Below are positions 12,286 to 25,348 of a DNA stretch of 64,000 nucleotides, piece after piece. Under the pieces are notes generated by a model that saw only the letters and a program-made list of their open reading frames with translations, had not been told where the DNA came from and searched no databases. Both the position numbers and the translations under genes were made by a program. The first letter of the stretch is position 1; each line of letters begins with the position of its first letter. The DNA is from Sindora glabra (Eukaryota; Streptophyta; Magnoliopsida; Fabales; Fabaceae): assembly GCA_020226215.1 (NCBI GenBank), contig CM035235.1, positions 74,549,283 to 74,613,282 on the forward strand, read 5' to 3'.

Positions 12286-12444
12286 AAAAGTACTTAACGT
12301 GGTTCCAAGGTTGTGGTGGCAGCAGGGGAGCCGTTCGATTCCCCCCTCCCCCCAAGTCACCCCGTCTCCGATTTTAAAATTTACTTTGTACCAAAAAAAA
12401 AAAAAATTAATCCCTTATTCACCGGAAAAAGAAAAGTACTTAAC
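12286..12444 (+). mobile_element. SINE with 13-bp target-site duplication
   Basis: The 13-mer AAAAGTACTTAAC occurs at 12286-12298 and identically at 12432-12444. The 133 bp between them hold an A-box-like TGGTTCCAAGG near the start and a good B box (GTTCGATTCC, near 12332). An A-run follows at about 12392-12406. Internal pol III boxes, an A-run and a perfect direct repeat support a tRNA-derived SINE. About 25 non-A bases lie between the A-run and the second repeat, which is slightly unusual. Confidence 0.7.
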
Positions 12445-13207
12445 TAAAATTTTATTTCACTTCTAAATAATTTTTTTTAAAAATAGTGATAAATTTTTTT
12501 TCATTTCATTGACAATTTCTAGTATGAGATCTATTAAAATTTAATAATAATTTCGTTATAATTCATTTTATTTAATTTAAAACACATTATATAAAAAATC
12601 TACTTTCTTTTTAATATTATATTTACTAAAATATTAACTTCTTTCTAATATTGCATTTACTTTGACATTATCAAAACCTATTTTTTTTCAATTGAATGCA
12701 TTTCTTAATATATTGCAAACAAAAGAATATATTTACAAATAAATTGAAATCTAATTTGACTAAATTTTCAAACAATAAAATTCATTTATAAATAAATTAA
12801 AATTATTTTTATTAAAATGAAATAAAATCAATTCTAGACAACTTTCATGCCAAAGAATCCTAAACTCTTCCACTACTTAATCATCTTTTTCTCACGTATC
12901 CTCCCCTTACGCAAAATAAAAAAATAAAATTCATAATTACAAAGGAGACCCGAGGTTGAAAGAAAAGTGGGCAGTTCAAAATTGAAATAATTACAATATG
13001 AAAGATAAAAAGAGTGAAAATTACAATGATTATAAACTAGAAATATACCTGCAACGTGTATGCAGTGAAAAAAACATGATTTTGGCCACATAGTAGAGAG
13101 TTGTTCATAAAATGAGAATTGAATCATCTCCACACGACCAAAACCTCACTTCCATACCCATTCTTGGATCCACTTGATGATAAATATAGCCGCCACCACT
13201 TACAGAC

Positions 13208-16200
13208 TTACTCTGCAATTTCTCCTTCCTCCAATTCCTCTGGCATGGGAGAGATGCCCCTGCGGCCACAAATATCACTCTCTTCTCCCACTTCTCCTCC
13301 CTTGCCAAATTCACTTTCAAAATCAAGAAAATCATCCGGATTAATTTCAGCCATAAGATCAGCATAGACATCTATTAAATCTTGATCAAACTCAATCACC
13401 ATATTTTTTGGAGATTCCACTTCCTTAATTTTTGGGGGCGAACGCACGAGATTTCCCACTGTGTTCCCCTTAAACTGAGGTCTATCTAATGAATTGGTCA
13501 GTGCTTGCTCAGAAATCTTGTTTTGACTATGCATCTGATGTGATGAACTTGAATCAACTTGCTTCATGAGATCCAAAACCTGAGGTTCCCAAGAGCTGTT
13601 GTCTTCTATCTCCTCCTCCCTAAATGATACACCATCTGGGCTTCGGTTGCCTTCACAATCCTCTTTCTGCGGTTTTTGAATACTGGAATTGACATCTTTA
13701 ACAACTTCAAAATTGATGCTGTGAGAAGGCAGGAGAACATAAATAACAGGGAACTCCAGTATGACTACATTGGCTAGCTCTTGTCTAATTGGAGATTTTA
13801 TGTCCAACGCTTTGAACTGTGAATTGGGGCCCTGTATAGATATGAACAGAAGTATGACTATTAGAATAATCATGTCTTGATTGGTCAAAGGTAAGGGATT
13901 ACTTAATATACTACACCTACCTAAATATCCTCAGGAAAGGAACTACGAAGAAAGTCCAAAAGGAAAATTCAATCCTATATGCAGAGATGTGATGGTCATG
14001 TTTAAAATCTAGCAAAAATTTAGATAAACGGTTGAGAACATAATAAATGAAAAGGGAAAAAAAAAAATCTACCATCGCAATATGCCACACCAATATACAT
14101 ATATTTTACAGGAAAAGACAATCCCAAAAAAAAAAAAATTTGGGGTAATTAGACTTTGCTCCCAACTTATGAAATTTGGAATTAAAGCCTTGAGCTATAT
14201 AAAACCTTGGAATTAATATCTATTATTCATTTAATTAACCATTTTATTTAATTAATTGCCTTTTTCACGAACTTTCTACACAAGAATCACATTGTTATTG
14301 AAAGTTAGTTTAACATATCATTTTTCACACATAGTTTTGAACTTATTTTCATGGTTTTAATTAAATTTTTTATATATCTAACTAATTTTCATTAATTATA
14401 TACGTAGATATTATGTGGAGAAAAATGAAGTGACAAGAAAACATCCAATGTTAATGCGATACTTGTTTATAGAGTTTGTAAAAAACGCACATAATTATAT
14501 AAAATGAATTAATTAAGTGGATGATGCATATTAATTTCAACATTTTGTAAAGTTCAAGATTCCAAAATTGCAGGCAGAATCCAACCAATTTATAGTTGAA
14601 GAGGTTTTACGAATTTTTCTTTTATTTTTAAAAAATACAACATTAATTTTTTTTAATGAAAAAAAAGTTAGAAACATGTATGAAGTACTACATGCAGTAT
14701 CACTCGGTAACATGACCGATGTAACTTTAGAATCATTTATGAGATAAAACAAGGTAATGGATGAAGTCCACAAGGTGAAGCCCATAAATGGCAAAAATGT
14801 ATATAAAAGAATAATAGACAATATATATTTGCTTGTGTAACTCAGGTATGTTCGCTAATGTTTCTATAACCCAAAAGAGAGAGAAATGAAAAGACAGCTT
14901 GGTGCAATCAAATCAGGTAGAAAATATATTTGACCCTAAATTGCATACATATATGGCCAAGCTGCCACCTATAATATTTCAATCTAGTCCTACAGTTTTC
15001 CTAGCTAACAAAGTGCAAATTGAGTTGGCAGCAAACTAACAAAACGATTTGAGAAAACATAACAACAAAGAGGTAAAGAAGACAACCTTTGGATATTTAC
15101 GAATGAAAAGTTTGAGAGAATCCAACTGCTCTTCACAGAATTTCTTTAGCCGGTGATTCCAAGGACCAGGTTTGAGATGCTTCTCTAGAATGGAATAGAA
15201 GCTTGTATTTTCACTGACCCTGTAAGACATGAGCACAGAGTCCTCTCAAATCCTATTCTCTAGACTCTTTCATGCAAACAAAAGGAAAAGGTGAGTAGCT
15301 TACCCATGGTCATGTAAAACCATATCTGTTGAGTGAAAATGCCATTCAATTGTCCAAGATATGGACTTCTTCCTGAAAAAGTTGTACAAATATTTCTGCT
15401 CAGCTATAAAATTAGAAAAATGGAATTTTTACCTTATCAATAGTAAAAGGAAGCATTCTCATAATCTGTTTCCCTATAGCTGCAACGTTAAGAAGACAGC
15501 AGAACTTCACAAAATTGTTTAAAATTCTTCACATACAAACTGGTTCCATATATAGTTTGCACATAAACAATTAAGTCCAAAGAATCAAAAGTAAATTGGT
15601 AAAGAGGAAGCAGTAATGGAGTGAGTACAGAAGGAAGAAGGTTTTAAAATAGATGGTAACCAAGCTGCATTCAAACAAAACACAGAAAGCAATGTGATAT
15701 GGTCCAAGTTCCATTCTAGCATCTACATAATCCACAGAATATTGTGATAAAAATAATAACCTTCTGTCATATCGTGTCTGATTCTTCTCTCTTTTTGACA
15801 TTCCACTAGGGAGGAACAGTAGTTTTGTTCTCCGGCTCCCAGCAGCACTGCGGAGACCTTGAAGGTGATATGGTAACTTGAAATGTGGATAACCACACAG
15901 TTTATTTCTCATTCTCTGAGCAGATTCAGCTACTCTCTTCACCTCCTCAAGTAAATTATAGTCTAAATGGAAAATATGTGAAAAAGAATACATGAATATG
16001 TTAAACTAAGTATTCCAGTATATGGGGATATTAGAAGAAATCCTCTGTGGAGTTACATAAATATACACACATATATATATGTGTGTGTGTGTGTGTGTAA
16101 CAAAAGACATGAAAATGTTGAAACTTCCATCAAGAACATGGCACTTATGTGGAACCTCTGAGGAATCAACGAAATCATACAGCCAGTTGAAGCAAAAATG

Positions 16201-16500
16201 ATAGGGAGGCAAAATTTTCTGCATATATGATCAATTAGCTAAAAATGCTCTTCAACTCAGACGGAAAATACCAGATAGCAAGAGATTATCATCAAACTGA
16301 GAAAGAGGAACAAACTGAGTCTGGTTCCTGTTCCCAGAACATCCAGTGCGTTGTTTGTGAGCTTTTACACAAGGAAGACTGCATGACCGTACAAAGCAAC
16401 TTGGGCATTTATACTTTGATGGATTGGATTTGCATTCTTCACAAACCATTGGCTCTTTAGGGATGGCTTTATTCAGGCTCTTCTCTGCTTGTTCTTCCAT
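13208..16500 (-). CDS. BCD1: Box C/D snoRNA protein 1 (BCD1/ZNHIT6)-like zf-HIT protein
   Basis: Assembly factor for box C/D snoRNPs in the nucleus. Coding exons in transcript order: 16500-16272, 15962-15761, 15372-15304, 15219-15087, 13831-13208. They splice in frame (GT-AG) to 418 aa. The N-terminal zf-HIT finger uses C20, C23, C32, C35, C40, C44, H48 and C54. The following exons carry the BCD1 core: DYNLLEEVKRVAESAQ, then TKLLFLPSGMSKREKNQTRYDRR-like sequence and SISWTIEWHF. The long last exon is acidic and Ser-rich, and ends EELEEGEIAE. The start is the first ATG in the frame; upstream sequence is open but has no other ATG before the putative acceptor at 16543. The fourth intron (13832-15086) contains part of a dispersed repeat. 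No break is seen. Confidence 0.88.
14150..14340. repeat. Dispersed AT-rich repeat in a BCD1 intron
   Basis: The stretch around ATTAATATCTATTATTCATT and its flanks is recognisably similar to sequence at about 47580-47770 (ATTAACATCCATCATTCATT). Both continue with TTTAATTAAYCATTTTATT and a later CAAAAATCACA-type segment. These are two diverged copies of one repeat family of unknown class. Confidence 0.5.
16061..16098. repeat. Compound (AC)/(AT)/(GT) microsatellite
   Basis: ACAC, AT and nine GT units follow each other inside the first coding-region intron of the BCD1-like gene (15963-16271). The AC and GT parts can pair as a hairpin. Confidence 0.9.
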
Positions 16501-19500
16501 TCGCAACAAAGAGGTGTGAGGGTATGTTCTCACAAGTGTAAACTGCTTGGGAAAATAACCAACTTAAGAGAATGTTAACACCTATAGTATGGCCTTCAAA
16601 TTGGCTAGTTCATTCTACAAAAATGGTTTAAGTCTTCACACTTGTTAGGCAACAACAAAAATTTCTGCACAAGAAAATCAAATTACAATTAACACAATCC
16701 CCATATCACCTCACACAGCATTCCTTCAACTGAATAACACCAATAATCACATATTCACAGGATATATGGACACAGATTCTCAACATTGAGACACAAAATG
16801 TGAAATAGAATTTCATGAATCAAGGTTCATATGTTATGGAACTAGGGGAAGAATTTACATGATCAACAAAAATAAAAAGGAAAAGGTTGACAGAAACAAT
16901 AGAAATTACAATTGGCAGGAGAGGTATTTGACAATAACCATAACAGCTGCAAGAATACACAATATCAAAACTGACACTCAAAGATCCCCACCAGATGGTT
17001 TTCCATGGTCCAAAACATGAAGGTTGAAAGTGAGGATCCTGAATAATTCCCTTTTAGTTCACCAAGTAGTTGGTTGCCGCTAATAAGCACAGTTGAATTC
17101 ATTTCTTGTATTGTATGTAACCACAGATCCCTACTTCCTCAACAAATGAAGTAGAAATAAAACAAAATAATCCTTCTGTTCCAACTTCCAATAAACAAAC
17201 AAAAGAAAAAAGCAATGCAATGAGAATTTAGTAGAGGAATTGGACAAAGTTGGCAACTTGGCGTCATCTGATATGGAGTCATCTCATTTTAAGTTTTATA
17301 ATTATCAATGGGGGGATCCAATTTGAACCCAAATTGATCAAAATTCAGACAAATCAAAATCTCAATTGATTTGTACATGTCTACATTTACACAAACATCA
17401 GAATCAGATTATCACTACACTACAAGTAAAGTGACCATCTTATACTTTGTCTAAGCTGCTATCTAATAATTCATATTCTCTGGGTATGCCTTCTTCAATT
17501 CCATGATGAGCAAGGAAGCTACGCATTGGAAAGGCAAAAAAGTACATACCACTTCAATTTCAGAGCTATTTATTTCAACAATGATCAAAATTTATTAACA
17601 GATGAGATTGACCCTTACAGGATAGTAGCATGTTTTCTCATTCCCCAAATTTATTGGTAGTATTTAAGAAGAGAGAAGTGTTAATTGAACCTAGGTAAAA
17701 GTATGTTGCAGAGTCTGCACAGGTACCAACTCATGGCAAACACAGTATCATAGCTTGACCAGACAAAGTGGATTCATCTGAGAACCCTCATATCTAGATC
17801 AACCACCACATATACAATCAATAAAACATGCAACCCAAGACAAACCCCTTGCATCAAAACCACATACATAACTCAATGTAAAACAAGTACACATGCATAT
17901 TCAAACTGTACAAGCATTATTCATAGATATCTTATTTATAGGTGATTATAATAAAAAACAAATACTAATAATTATCCAGTCACATAAGTTTACACCTGTA
18001 TATACAAGCACGGCAATTGCCAGAAGAATTTGATAAAATCATTGCACAACTATATAACCAGCCTAGGCACAGTTATGATCACCAAGATAAGTCTAACCAT
18101 GTAATTAATAACTATTAACAAGATATTTAAATCACCGATCTAAGAAACATCCTAGCATCACCGCCTAGAAATTTTACCTAATTGTCAGATGATACAAGTT
18201 GCACAGAAAGCACTGCTATAGACACAACTACTCAATTAGATAATAATGGCCACCTTGATTCTCTTTTGCGTGTCACAAAATCGACAGAATGTACTTTATT
18301 AGACAAGTCCCCATTGTTACAAAGCTGTCATTCCCATTCAGAACATTATAGCAACCAGCTCTCTCTCTCTCTCTTTTAATTTTTTTATTTTCCCAGTTAA
18401 ACCAGAAAGACCAGGGTAAACTAAAAATGCAGAAGAATGGAAACCAGAAAAAAAAGTTGAAAACTGGAATAAATTGGAAACATGTGCCATAAACCAGAAG
18501 GTAAGCTTAGAACCAGAATTGTTTACGTTGGTTCATGGCCCAGTGGAACTGTGATTATGAAACCAGTATTTGATTATGCTCAAACCAGAATTTTCCAATT
18601 AAACCAAAGTTCATTTTTTTTTCAAATAAACCAGAAATTACTGTCCAAATCAGTTGTTTAGCTAAACTTTTATGCAAGACAAAATCCAACATCACAGAAA
18701 TTTATCACCAAGATAGTATCCGAAGCTCTAGTAAATACACTCATATTAGAAATGGACGTAAACCAAACAATTCAACTTGATGTCAGTCCGGTCAATAATC
18801 CCTATTTTGCAAATCATTAGTAATTTATATGATGCTCTTTAGCTCATAACTTTTCCTTTTATACTAGCTAATGACTTTGGCTGTCTTGATTCACCTAGTC
18901 CCATTCCAACTGACTATGCACATTCCAGGTTAAGTTTTCGTTTTTATTCAGCTCTGTTTTCAGGCCCAAGAACGAATATATTAATCACTTGCTCATCTAT
19001 ACTTAAAAGTTACACTATGTGTGCCCAAGTTTCTGGTACCCCCGCCCCTTTCTTTTTTCTGCAAAACCCCAGAACCTAAAGCTACAAAAGGATGTAAGCC
19101 AATCACGCAACACATGTTTAGCAATCATTCAGCATACTAACAAGTGCACAGCAGTTTCAATCATACTATAATTCAATAACCGACACAGTTATTCATAATT
19201 GAACCAGAGTTTTTCTTTCAGCAAAACTAAACCAAAATTTACACCCATTAAGCTAAAATTGTTTTCTGGTTCTTATCCTATAAAAGCCTTAGCATATGAA
19301 GCTCGCATGTTACTTCCAAACAGAGCTTACAGAACTCAACAATTAACACAATCCAACTGTTTTTGAATTAAAAATGGAACTATCGAATGAACAAAATGTA
19401 AAACTAAATGGGACAACCAAAATGAAGAAGTCAATCACGCAAAAAAAGAAAAAATAATCAAATGATCCAAAATTAGAATAGAAGAGCTTTCGAATGTACC

Positions 19501-19720
19501 TAAGACTTGAAGGCTGAGAAGCGTGGCAGCCATTGTTGCCGCCGAACAAAGGCCATGTTGTGTGAATGCGCCGCCTAGAACTGCAGCTTAGACGGAGGAA
19601 GTTGTGGCCAAAAGGGTAGAGACGAAGACTAGGGAAAGGGCTGCGACGGCGTCGGGGTAGCAACTTCAGCGGTTTAACTCCAGTCCACTTTAGCCTTTGA
19701 CACTTCATCCAAGGGTTGTG
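16501..19720 (-). other. Possible 5' leader of the BCD1-like gene with a ~3-kb intron
   Basis: No coding gene is supported here, but base composition is less AT-rich than the spacers on either side, which fits transcribed intron. On the minus strand a GC-richer block at about 19500-19720 ends in a donor-like TTAG/GTAC at 19500/19499. An acceptor-like AAGCAG lies at 16543, just before the zf-HIT start. Joining them gives a non-coding first exon with short upstream ORFs, since its ATGs are out of frame with BCD1. This is inference; the block could instead be a separate small transcript. Confidence 0.35.
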
Positions 19721-20661
19721 AGAAAGTGCCGAGCTATAATTACCGCTTCCCGATGATTTTTGCTGAATTTATTTGTATATCTAAGCATTATTATAATTTG
19801 TTCATATATATTTTTTAATACTAACATTTTATTAATTTATTTGGTAATTTTTTTAATTTTTTTTTACAATAAATAAGTTAAGTATTTTTTTAAAATAAAT
19901 TATAATTTTTTATATTTATGGAAGTATATATTTAATTTTTCAATGGGAAGAAAAATTATATTAACCATATATTATTATATATTTTATAACATTGTTAATA
20001 ATAAATATATAATTTATTTTCTACAAATCTCAAGAGTTTTAAATTTTATCACACGCGTCATATATTGTAAAAAGTTTTTTTGTTTATAATGTTATTAAAA
20101 TAATTAAAAATTAATATTTTAATTTTTATTAAAAAATTTTAATATATTTTATTTACATTTGATTTCATTTAACTTATTTATTATAAATTTTTTTAACAAA
20201 ATTTGGATGAAAAGGTATGAGCAGGTAAAGTGTTTGTAATAAAAAGCACAAATGAATAAATTATACTGTTTGAAAATACAGGTAAATATAAGTGAATCAA
20301 GCGATGATAGGGATAAAGTCATTTTTTTTTTTAACAGCAAAAGTAGGTTGAATTGGGCCAGAGTGTTCTTTTTTTTTTTTTTTCCCTCTAGGAAAAAGAG
20401 GAAATTAGGTTGGGTTAAAGAAATCCAAAAAAAATGATGGTGGTGGACTGGTTTGACGGGTGAGAAAAGTAAGTTGGTGTCTGGTTTGAATTCCAGTCTG
20501 TAAGGGCAAAGTCCATTTAAACCTGTAAAATCCCACCTTTACCCCTTATTATACGTCTTATGTATTCGCTGATATTTGAAGGCAGGCAATGTTTATGATA
20601 TACAGGTTGCATCGGTGAATGGATTTCATTCATCTTTCAATTTAAATGAGATGAATTTTAA

Positions 20662-20821
20662 GGTGTCCCTAGAGATTTGATATTTGGGGTGATGTGGTAA
20701 AATACAAATCATTGGATGAGATTATTAAGTCAATGCTAAGATTTTTGTAATCTCTTTGTAATCTCATCCAGTGACTTATATTTTGCCACACTACTTTGGG
20801 CACCAGACCCCTAAGAACACC
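20662..20821. mobile_element. 160-bp MITE-like palindrome
   Basis: The left arm begins GGTGTCCCTAG and the inverse of the right arm begins GGTGTTCTTAG. The arms then align almost without gaps for about 63 bp. They share TGTGG, AAAATA and TGGATGAGATTA at the same offsets. Nearly the whole element is stem. Superfamily unclear, as I see no obvious target duplication. Confidence 0.65.
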
Positions 20822-21960
20822 GTAGCAAACACTTTTAAATGAATAAAATTTAAAAAATTTCTCTCTCTAGAACATAAAGCACTTGTTACTATCATAATTT
20901 GAAAAATAGAATCCTTTAATTTAAAAAACCGTAGGATTGTTTCTTCTTAATTTCCTTTTCACGTTTTCAACTAAAAAAAAAAAAGCAAGATAGAAGCTGT
21001 GAACTCAATTAGGAGGGCTACATTTTCTTATGATAAATTAACTATTGGGTCTTTGAAAAATTTTTCCTCTCAATTCAATTTAAACCGAACATTTTTAAAC
21101 TGTTGGTTTTCGGATAAGAAATCTAAATGGATTGAAGGGAGAATTTTTTAATCGATCTTAAGTATCTCTAAGGCATAAAATAATCATTGTTTATTATAAT
21201 CTTGATTGTCTATTCAACAGATTCTGTCATTTCCTCTTGGAATAGCTGCTGGGCAAATGGAGTTAATTATAATCATTGTTCAAATAAATGAAATTTTAAC
21301 TGATAGCAAAACTTTGGAATTAGATTTAGGGTCTATTTTGAGCATTTCTTCCGATATTCCTTCAAAATATAGTATATATAGTATGATTATTGTGAATTTT
21401 ATATGATTTTTTTCTTAAAATTTGGAATATTTTATATAAAATTTCATAACTTTTTTTTTAAAAATTTATATTATAAAATCACTATCTCATATTGTGATAT
21501 TTCTCAATAAAATTACAAGATTTTATAAAAAATTAAAATTAAAATTAAAAATTTTATATAAATAATTACATTTCTTATAACTTATATTAAATGAAAAATT
21601 ATGCATATTATATAAAATATTATGAATTTTATGAATATTTTTCCTAAAACTCGCAACAAATCTTGACTTCAGTCATTTTTACACGATGGACCAAAGGAAA
21701 CCCCTTAAACTTCGAGGGTAACAGGTCTTTGTTTAAAAAACTGAAGCATGGGAACGAGATGAATCAGAAATCTACTGGATGCTACAGGAAAAAATAAAAT
21801 TAATAATTTGATCGTTAAAATTGTAAGATATAAGTAAAATGATTTATAAATTATAATTTTATTTTTAAATAATATGAGATGAGTTATATATACAAACTAT
21901 CATTTAAAAATAGAGTGTATTTGGATAATTTTTAAGAATTTTGTTCAAGATAAAAATATA

Positions 21961-22282
21961 GAGTATGTTTGGATATATTTTTGTTTTGTAAATTTAAAAA
22001 TTTTTCTCAAAAACTCTTTTTAAAATTTATTTTCTTGTTCTCAAAAATTATTTTTGAATTAAAACAAAAGAGTGATTAATGTTGTAAATAAGAAAATATT
22101 TTATCTAATTATAAAATTGACTCTTAAAATAAAAAAATAAATTTAGAATATAATTATAAGTTATTTCTATTTTCTTTTATATATTTATAAAATAATTTTT
22201 AAAAATAAATTTTAAAAATAAATTGTTCTATTTTTTTTAAAAAAATAAAAAATTATTTTTAAAAATGAAAAGCAAACGAGCC
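21961..22282. mobile_element. Candidate AT-rich fold-back element
   Basis: The left end GAGTATGTTTGG is roughly mirrored by the right end GCAAACGAGCC. The inner arms share TAAAATTTATTTT followed by CAAAAATTATTTT-like sequence in inverted orientation. High AT content weakens the case. Confidence 0.35.
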
Positions 22283-22658
22283 GTAGTTTTTCATCTTTCC
22301 TATTTTACCCTCTGGCTTTTTGGTGCCCTGCCTCTTGAAATCGCCTGCACGGAGCACGCTGCCATCCTTCATTCCCTCGTTGTGTACGCTATAGTATATA
22401 TCTACACTTTCAGACGCTGCTTTCCTACCAACTCAAATCCAAGTCCCTTCGATCAATGAGCACCTTTCTAGCGTTGTTCCATTCCACGCATCCCATTCTC
22501 TCTAATTTCATTGGCTCTTCGCCGTTGTATTTCCTTTGGATCAAACCCGCATATTTGGACTCTGGCAAAAAGGGGCTGAATATGATTTTTGTTTGATTTC
22601 CAGATCGCAGAGGGAAGTTTGAGAACGCTGAGTATGTTTGTAATACTCCTTCACTTTA

Positions 22659-25348
22659 ATGGCAGCTTCTGCTGGTGAAGTTTCAATCTTTGCAGACACG
22701 AATTTGGGTACCCGCATTGCCATGAATGTACCTCCAGATATTACAGCGGGAGCCTTTAAAAGTAATAATTTTTATGAAACTTGCTTTATCCACCTATTAT
22801 TCCAGAGTTCCTTCTTTCATACTGACTGACTCTTTGCTTAATTAAAGGTCTTTTGACTAAAAATAACAACATTGGGTTATTCCTCTATATTTAGTAGCTT
22901 GCGTGTCCATTAGTAACAATAGCAACAAAGCATTCATCTTCAAAAATTGTGGTTCTGATGTTTGATATAAGCACTATACAGAGGCAAGCCTAACTTAGAG
23001 GTTAGTGATCATGCTAGTTAGGTGTGTCATGTAGATTAGCACTAAATGATGCTTTTTCTTTGCGTGAACTTCTTGGGGATTTATGATGGTCATGGTGTTA
23101 GCTGATAAATGGAATTAAATAATTCATTAGCTGAACCTGAGGTTTGCTTTTAAATCCATGTAAGTTATGTTGTTTTGGAGGATAAGGTCGTCTTATTAAA
23201 TTTGATTGTGTGGACAAGGATATTCAGATTCCTGTTAATTTCTGAAGGAAAGTTGATAGCCACTAATTTAAATCATCAGAGGGTCCTAACACCAAGTTGT
23301 TTTACGAATTTATCTTAGTTGTGCATGTGTCCAGTTGATTTTGAATTCTGAAACAAGTAAATCTCACTTAGACTCTTCGGTTCAGTCTGATACTTTGTTG
23401 TCATCAATTAATCACCTTATCTTCTTACGACCACTTTCTCATTGTTCAGTGGAATTTCAATGAAGGTAAAAGAGTTTGTTTTCCGAAGAGGGCAATTCAT
23501 CGGGTTTTATAGATGATTCAATATAAGGTTTTAGGCATCTTGATGCTGATTCTTTTTCCTTGAAGTCTTACTCAAACAAGGACAAGACAGTAATTGTTGG
23601 TTTTAAACTGAATTATACATAAATGTCTTTCAGATAAATTGTTTTTCTGGGCAATTCCGAATGTGAGTTAAGTTTCTTGAAGTTTCGCATGTTTTATAAT
23701 GATGGGATGGAGGTTTAAATTTATGACCTCTTGCAAAATGCTGGAATCCCTCCTCACTAGTCCACATTTGGCGGCATATCATTAGAGATGCACAAAAAGA
23801 ATTGCATAATTGACATTCTACTAATCCTGTTTTTGCTTCCAAAGCCATTAACCCCTTAGGAGGGGTGACAACTATGGAATTTCAAGGAGAGTATTTGATT
23901 CATTTTTCTTATCCTTTTCGGGTTATGTGATTCTTTAACAAGGTTGCAGGGTCTTGCTACACACATTCCCAAATTTTTGCTTCTTGATTCTCTGGCTCGT
24001 TAAAAAACTTAAAAGGACTCTAAGCACCAGGACTTCAACCTTCAATTCTGGATAGTCTTAAATAGCTGATCCATTCCCTTTAATAACAGAGTTAGGATAA
24101 AATACAAAAAAGTTCAGACTGTGAAACATAGTGGCCTATGAGATTGAGACTTTTCTTAATTGCTTAACCTCTTATTTTTAGGTTAGCTTTGTGCATCCTT
24201 TACGGCCAGCAAAACTGATGACTCTGGGGTCTTGACATTTTTTCTAAAAACTTCTGAAAAAGAAATGAACAAACACAGAAAACTACAGTTTACCTTTTGA
24301 TTCCTTGCATTGATCTTGTATGCAAATTGTGACATTGAATATTGTGCAGGGGATTTCGAGAGAGTGCACTTCGCCTGCATACCAAATTCAGGAGAGATCC
24401 AAGTTCATGGATTAATGGTATGCATTCCGTGTTTTAACTGTCGACTTCTTTATATTGTTTATGAATATGATCTTTTGCTACCATCGTTTCTATACCTGAA
24501 AGAATTACTGCATTTTCTGCTAGGTCCAGCGAAAATCATGCTTCTACTACCTACCTGATTCGCTGCCTCTTAAGTATGTTTTTCATGGTGTGAAAAAAAT
24601 GTGGTTTCTTCACGTGGAAGTGAGGCATTTAAGGAACTTGCATGATCCATGCTTAACACAGGCAATGGCTACACTCTCTAAGCCTCAGGACGTAAAGAAC
24701 AACAGTAACAAGGATAAGGCAAGATGTAATAGAAAGGAAATGAGAAGGGAAGGACTGGATCACCTTAAATGTTCTCCAGAACAGCATGGAAGTGTTACGC
24801 ATATTTTAAAGAAGGAGAAAAGGGGAACTTTCATGGAAAATCATATGCCAAATGCAGTCATTGGAACATCAGAGGGATGCTCTCATAGACTTGAAGAAAA
24901 CTCAAGTAAGAGTCAATATATCATGATAGAGAATAGAGTTGAAAATATGGAGGGCTGTAAAGGTAAGTCAATGAAAGAAAGTGAGATGTCAAGTGAAGTT
25001 ATATCAGTATCCGGTATCATTAATAAATATTTTCCGAGCTTCAACGTGGGCAGCCCTTCATGCTCTGATGTTACATCCGGAGTTGTTGGGAGTGAGGTCG
25101 AAGAACGATCAAAGACCAATGCCAAGAGTTGTTGTAGAAAACAATTTACTCCCAGAACACCTCCAAGTGGAAAAAGTAGATCTAAGGTTGGCAAATGTGT
25201 TCTCGTGGCTTCGCGGAGTCTGGGGATGTCTACAAATAAGTATTGTCCTGCTGCTGCTGCAATTTGTGTCTCTAGATATAGAGGTGGAAAACTAGTAGGA
25301 TCCCAAATTAATGGCTCGTTGTTCGAAGTCAGTGACAGCGAGGATTGA
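22659..25348 (+). CDS. Conserved-looking plant protein of unknown function
   Basis: Three exons, 22659-22761, 24350-24417 and 24524-25348, join in frame through GT-AG introns (the first about 1.6 kb) to 331 aa. I do not recognise the family by name. The first ~90 residues look like a compact alpha/beta domain: VSIFADTNLGTRIAMNVPP, then KRDFERVHFACIPNSGEI, VHGLMVQRKSCFYYLP and KKMWFLHVEV. The pattern is loosely ubiquitin-like, which is only an impression. The remaining ~240 residues are Lys/Ser/Glu-rich and probably disordered, with a basic TPRTPPSGKSRSKVGK patch and an acidic end FEVSDSED. No signal peptide or membrane segment is seen. All three splice junctions fall inside the ordered part, which supports the model. 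Confidence 0.7.

Larger units (their letters stand above)
10608..13207. other. Intergenic spacer between VQ and BCD1-like genes
   Basis: The two genes converge here, so both 3' untranslated regions lie at the edges. The middle is AT-rich and contains a Stowaway-like MITE and a SINE, listed separately. No supported protein or RNA gene is seen. Confidence 0.7.
19721..22658. other. AT-rich spacer between divergent genes
   Basis: Very AT-rich DNA lies between the BCD1-like 5' end and the unknown gene. It contains a long palindromic element (20662-20821) and a second fold-back candidate (21961-22282). About 22290-22658 is likely promoter and leader of the gene starting at 22659. No supported ORF. 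Confidence 0.65.

Noticed and set aside
18182..18379. 65-codon ORF in the putative BCD1 leader intron
   Set aside because: It ends in a CT microsatellite, shows no family similarity and has no matching splice context.
19343..19708. 121-codon minus-strand ORF at the possible BCD1 first exon
   Set aside because: It runs through the donor-like site into low-complexity Phe-rich sequence; more likely 5' leader than protein.
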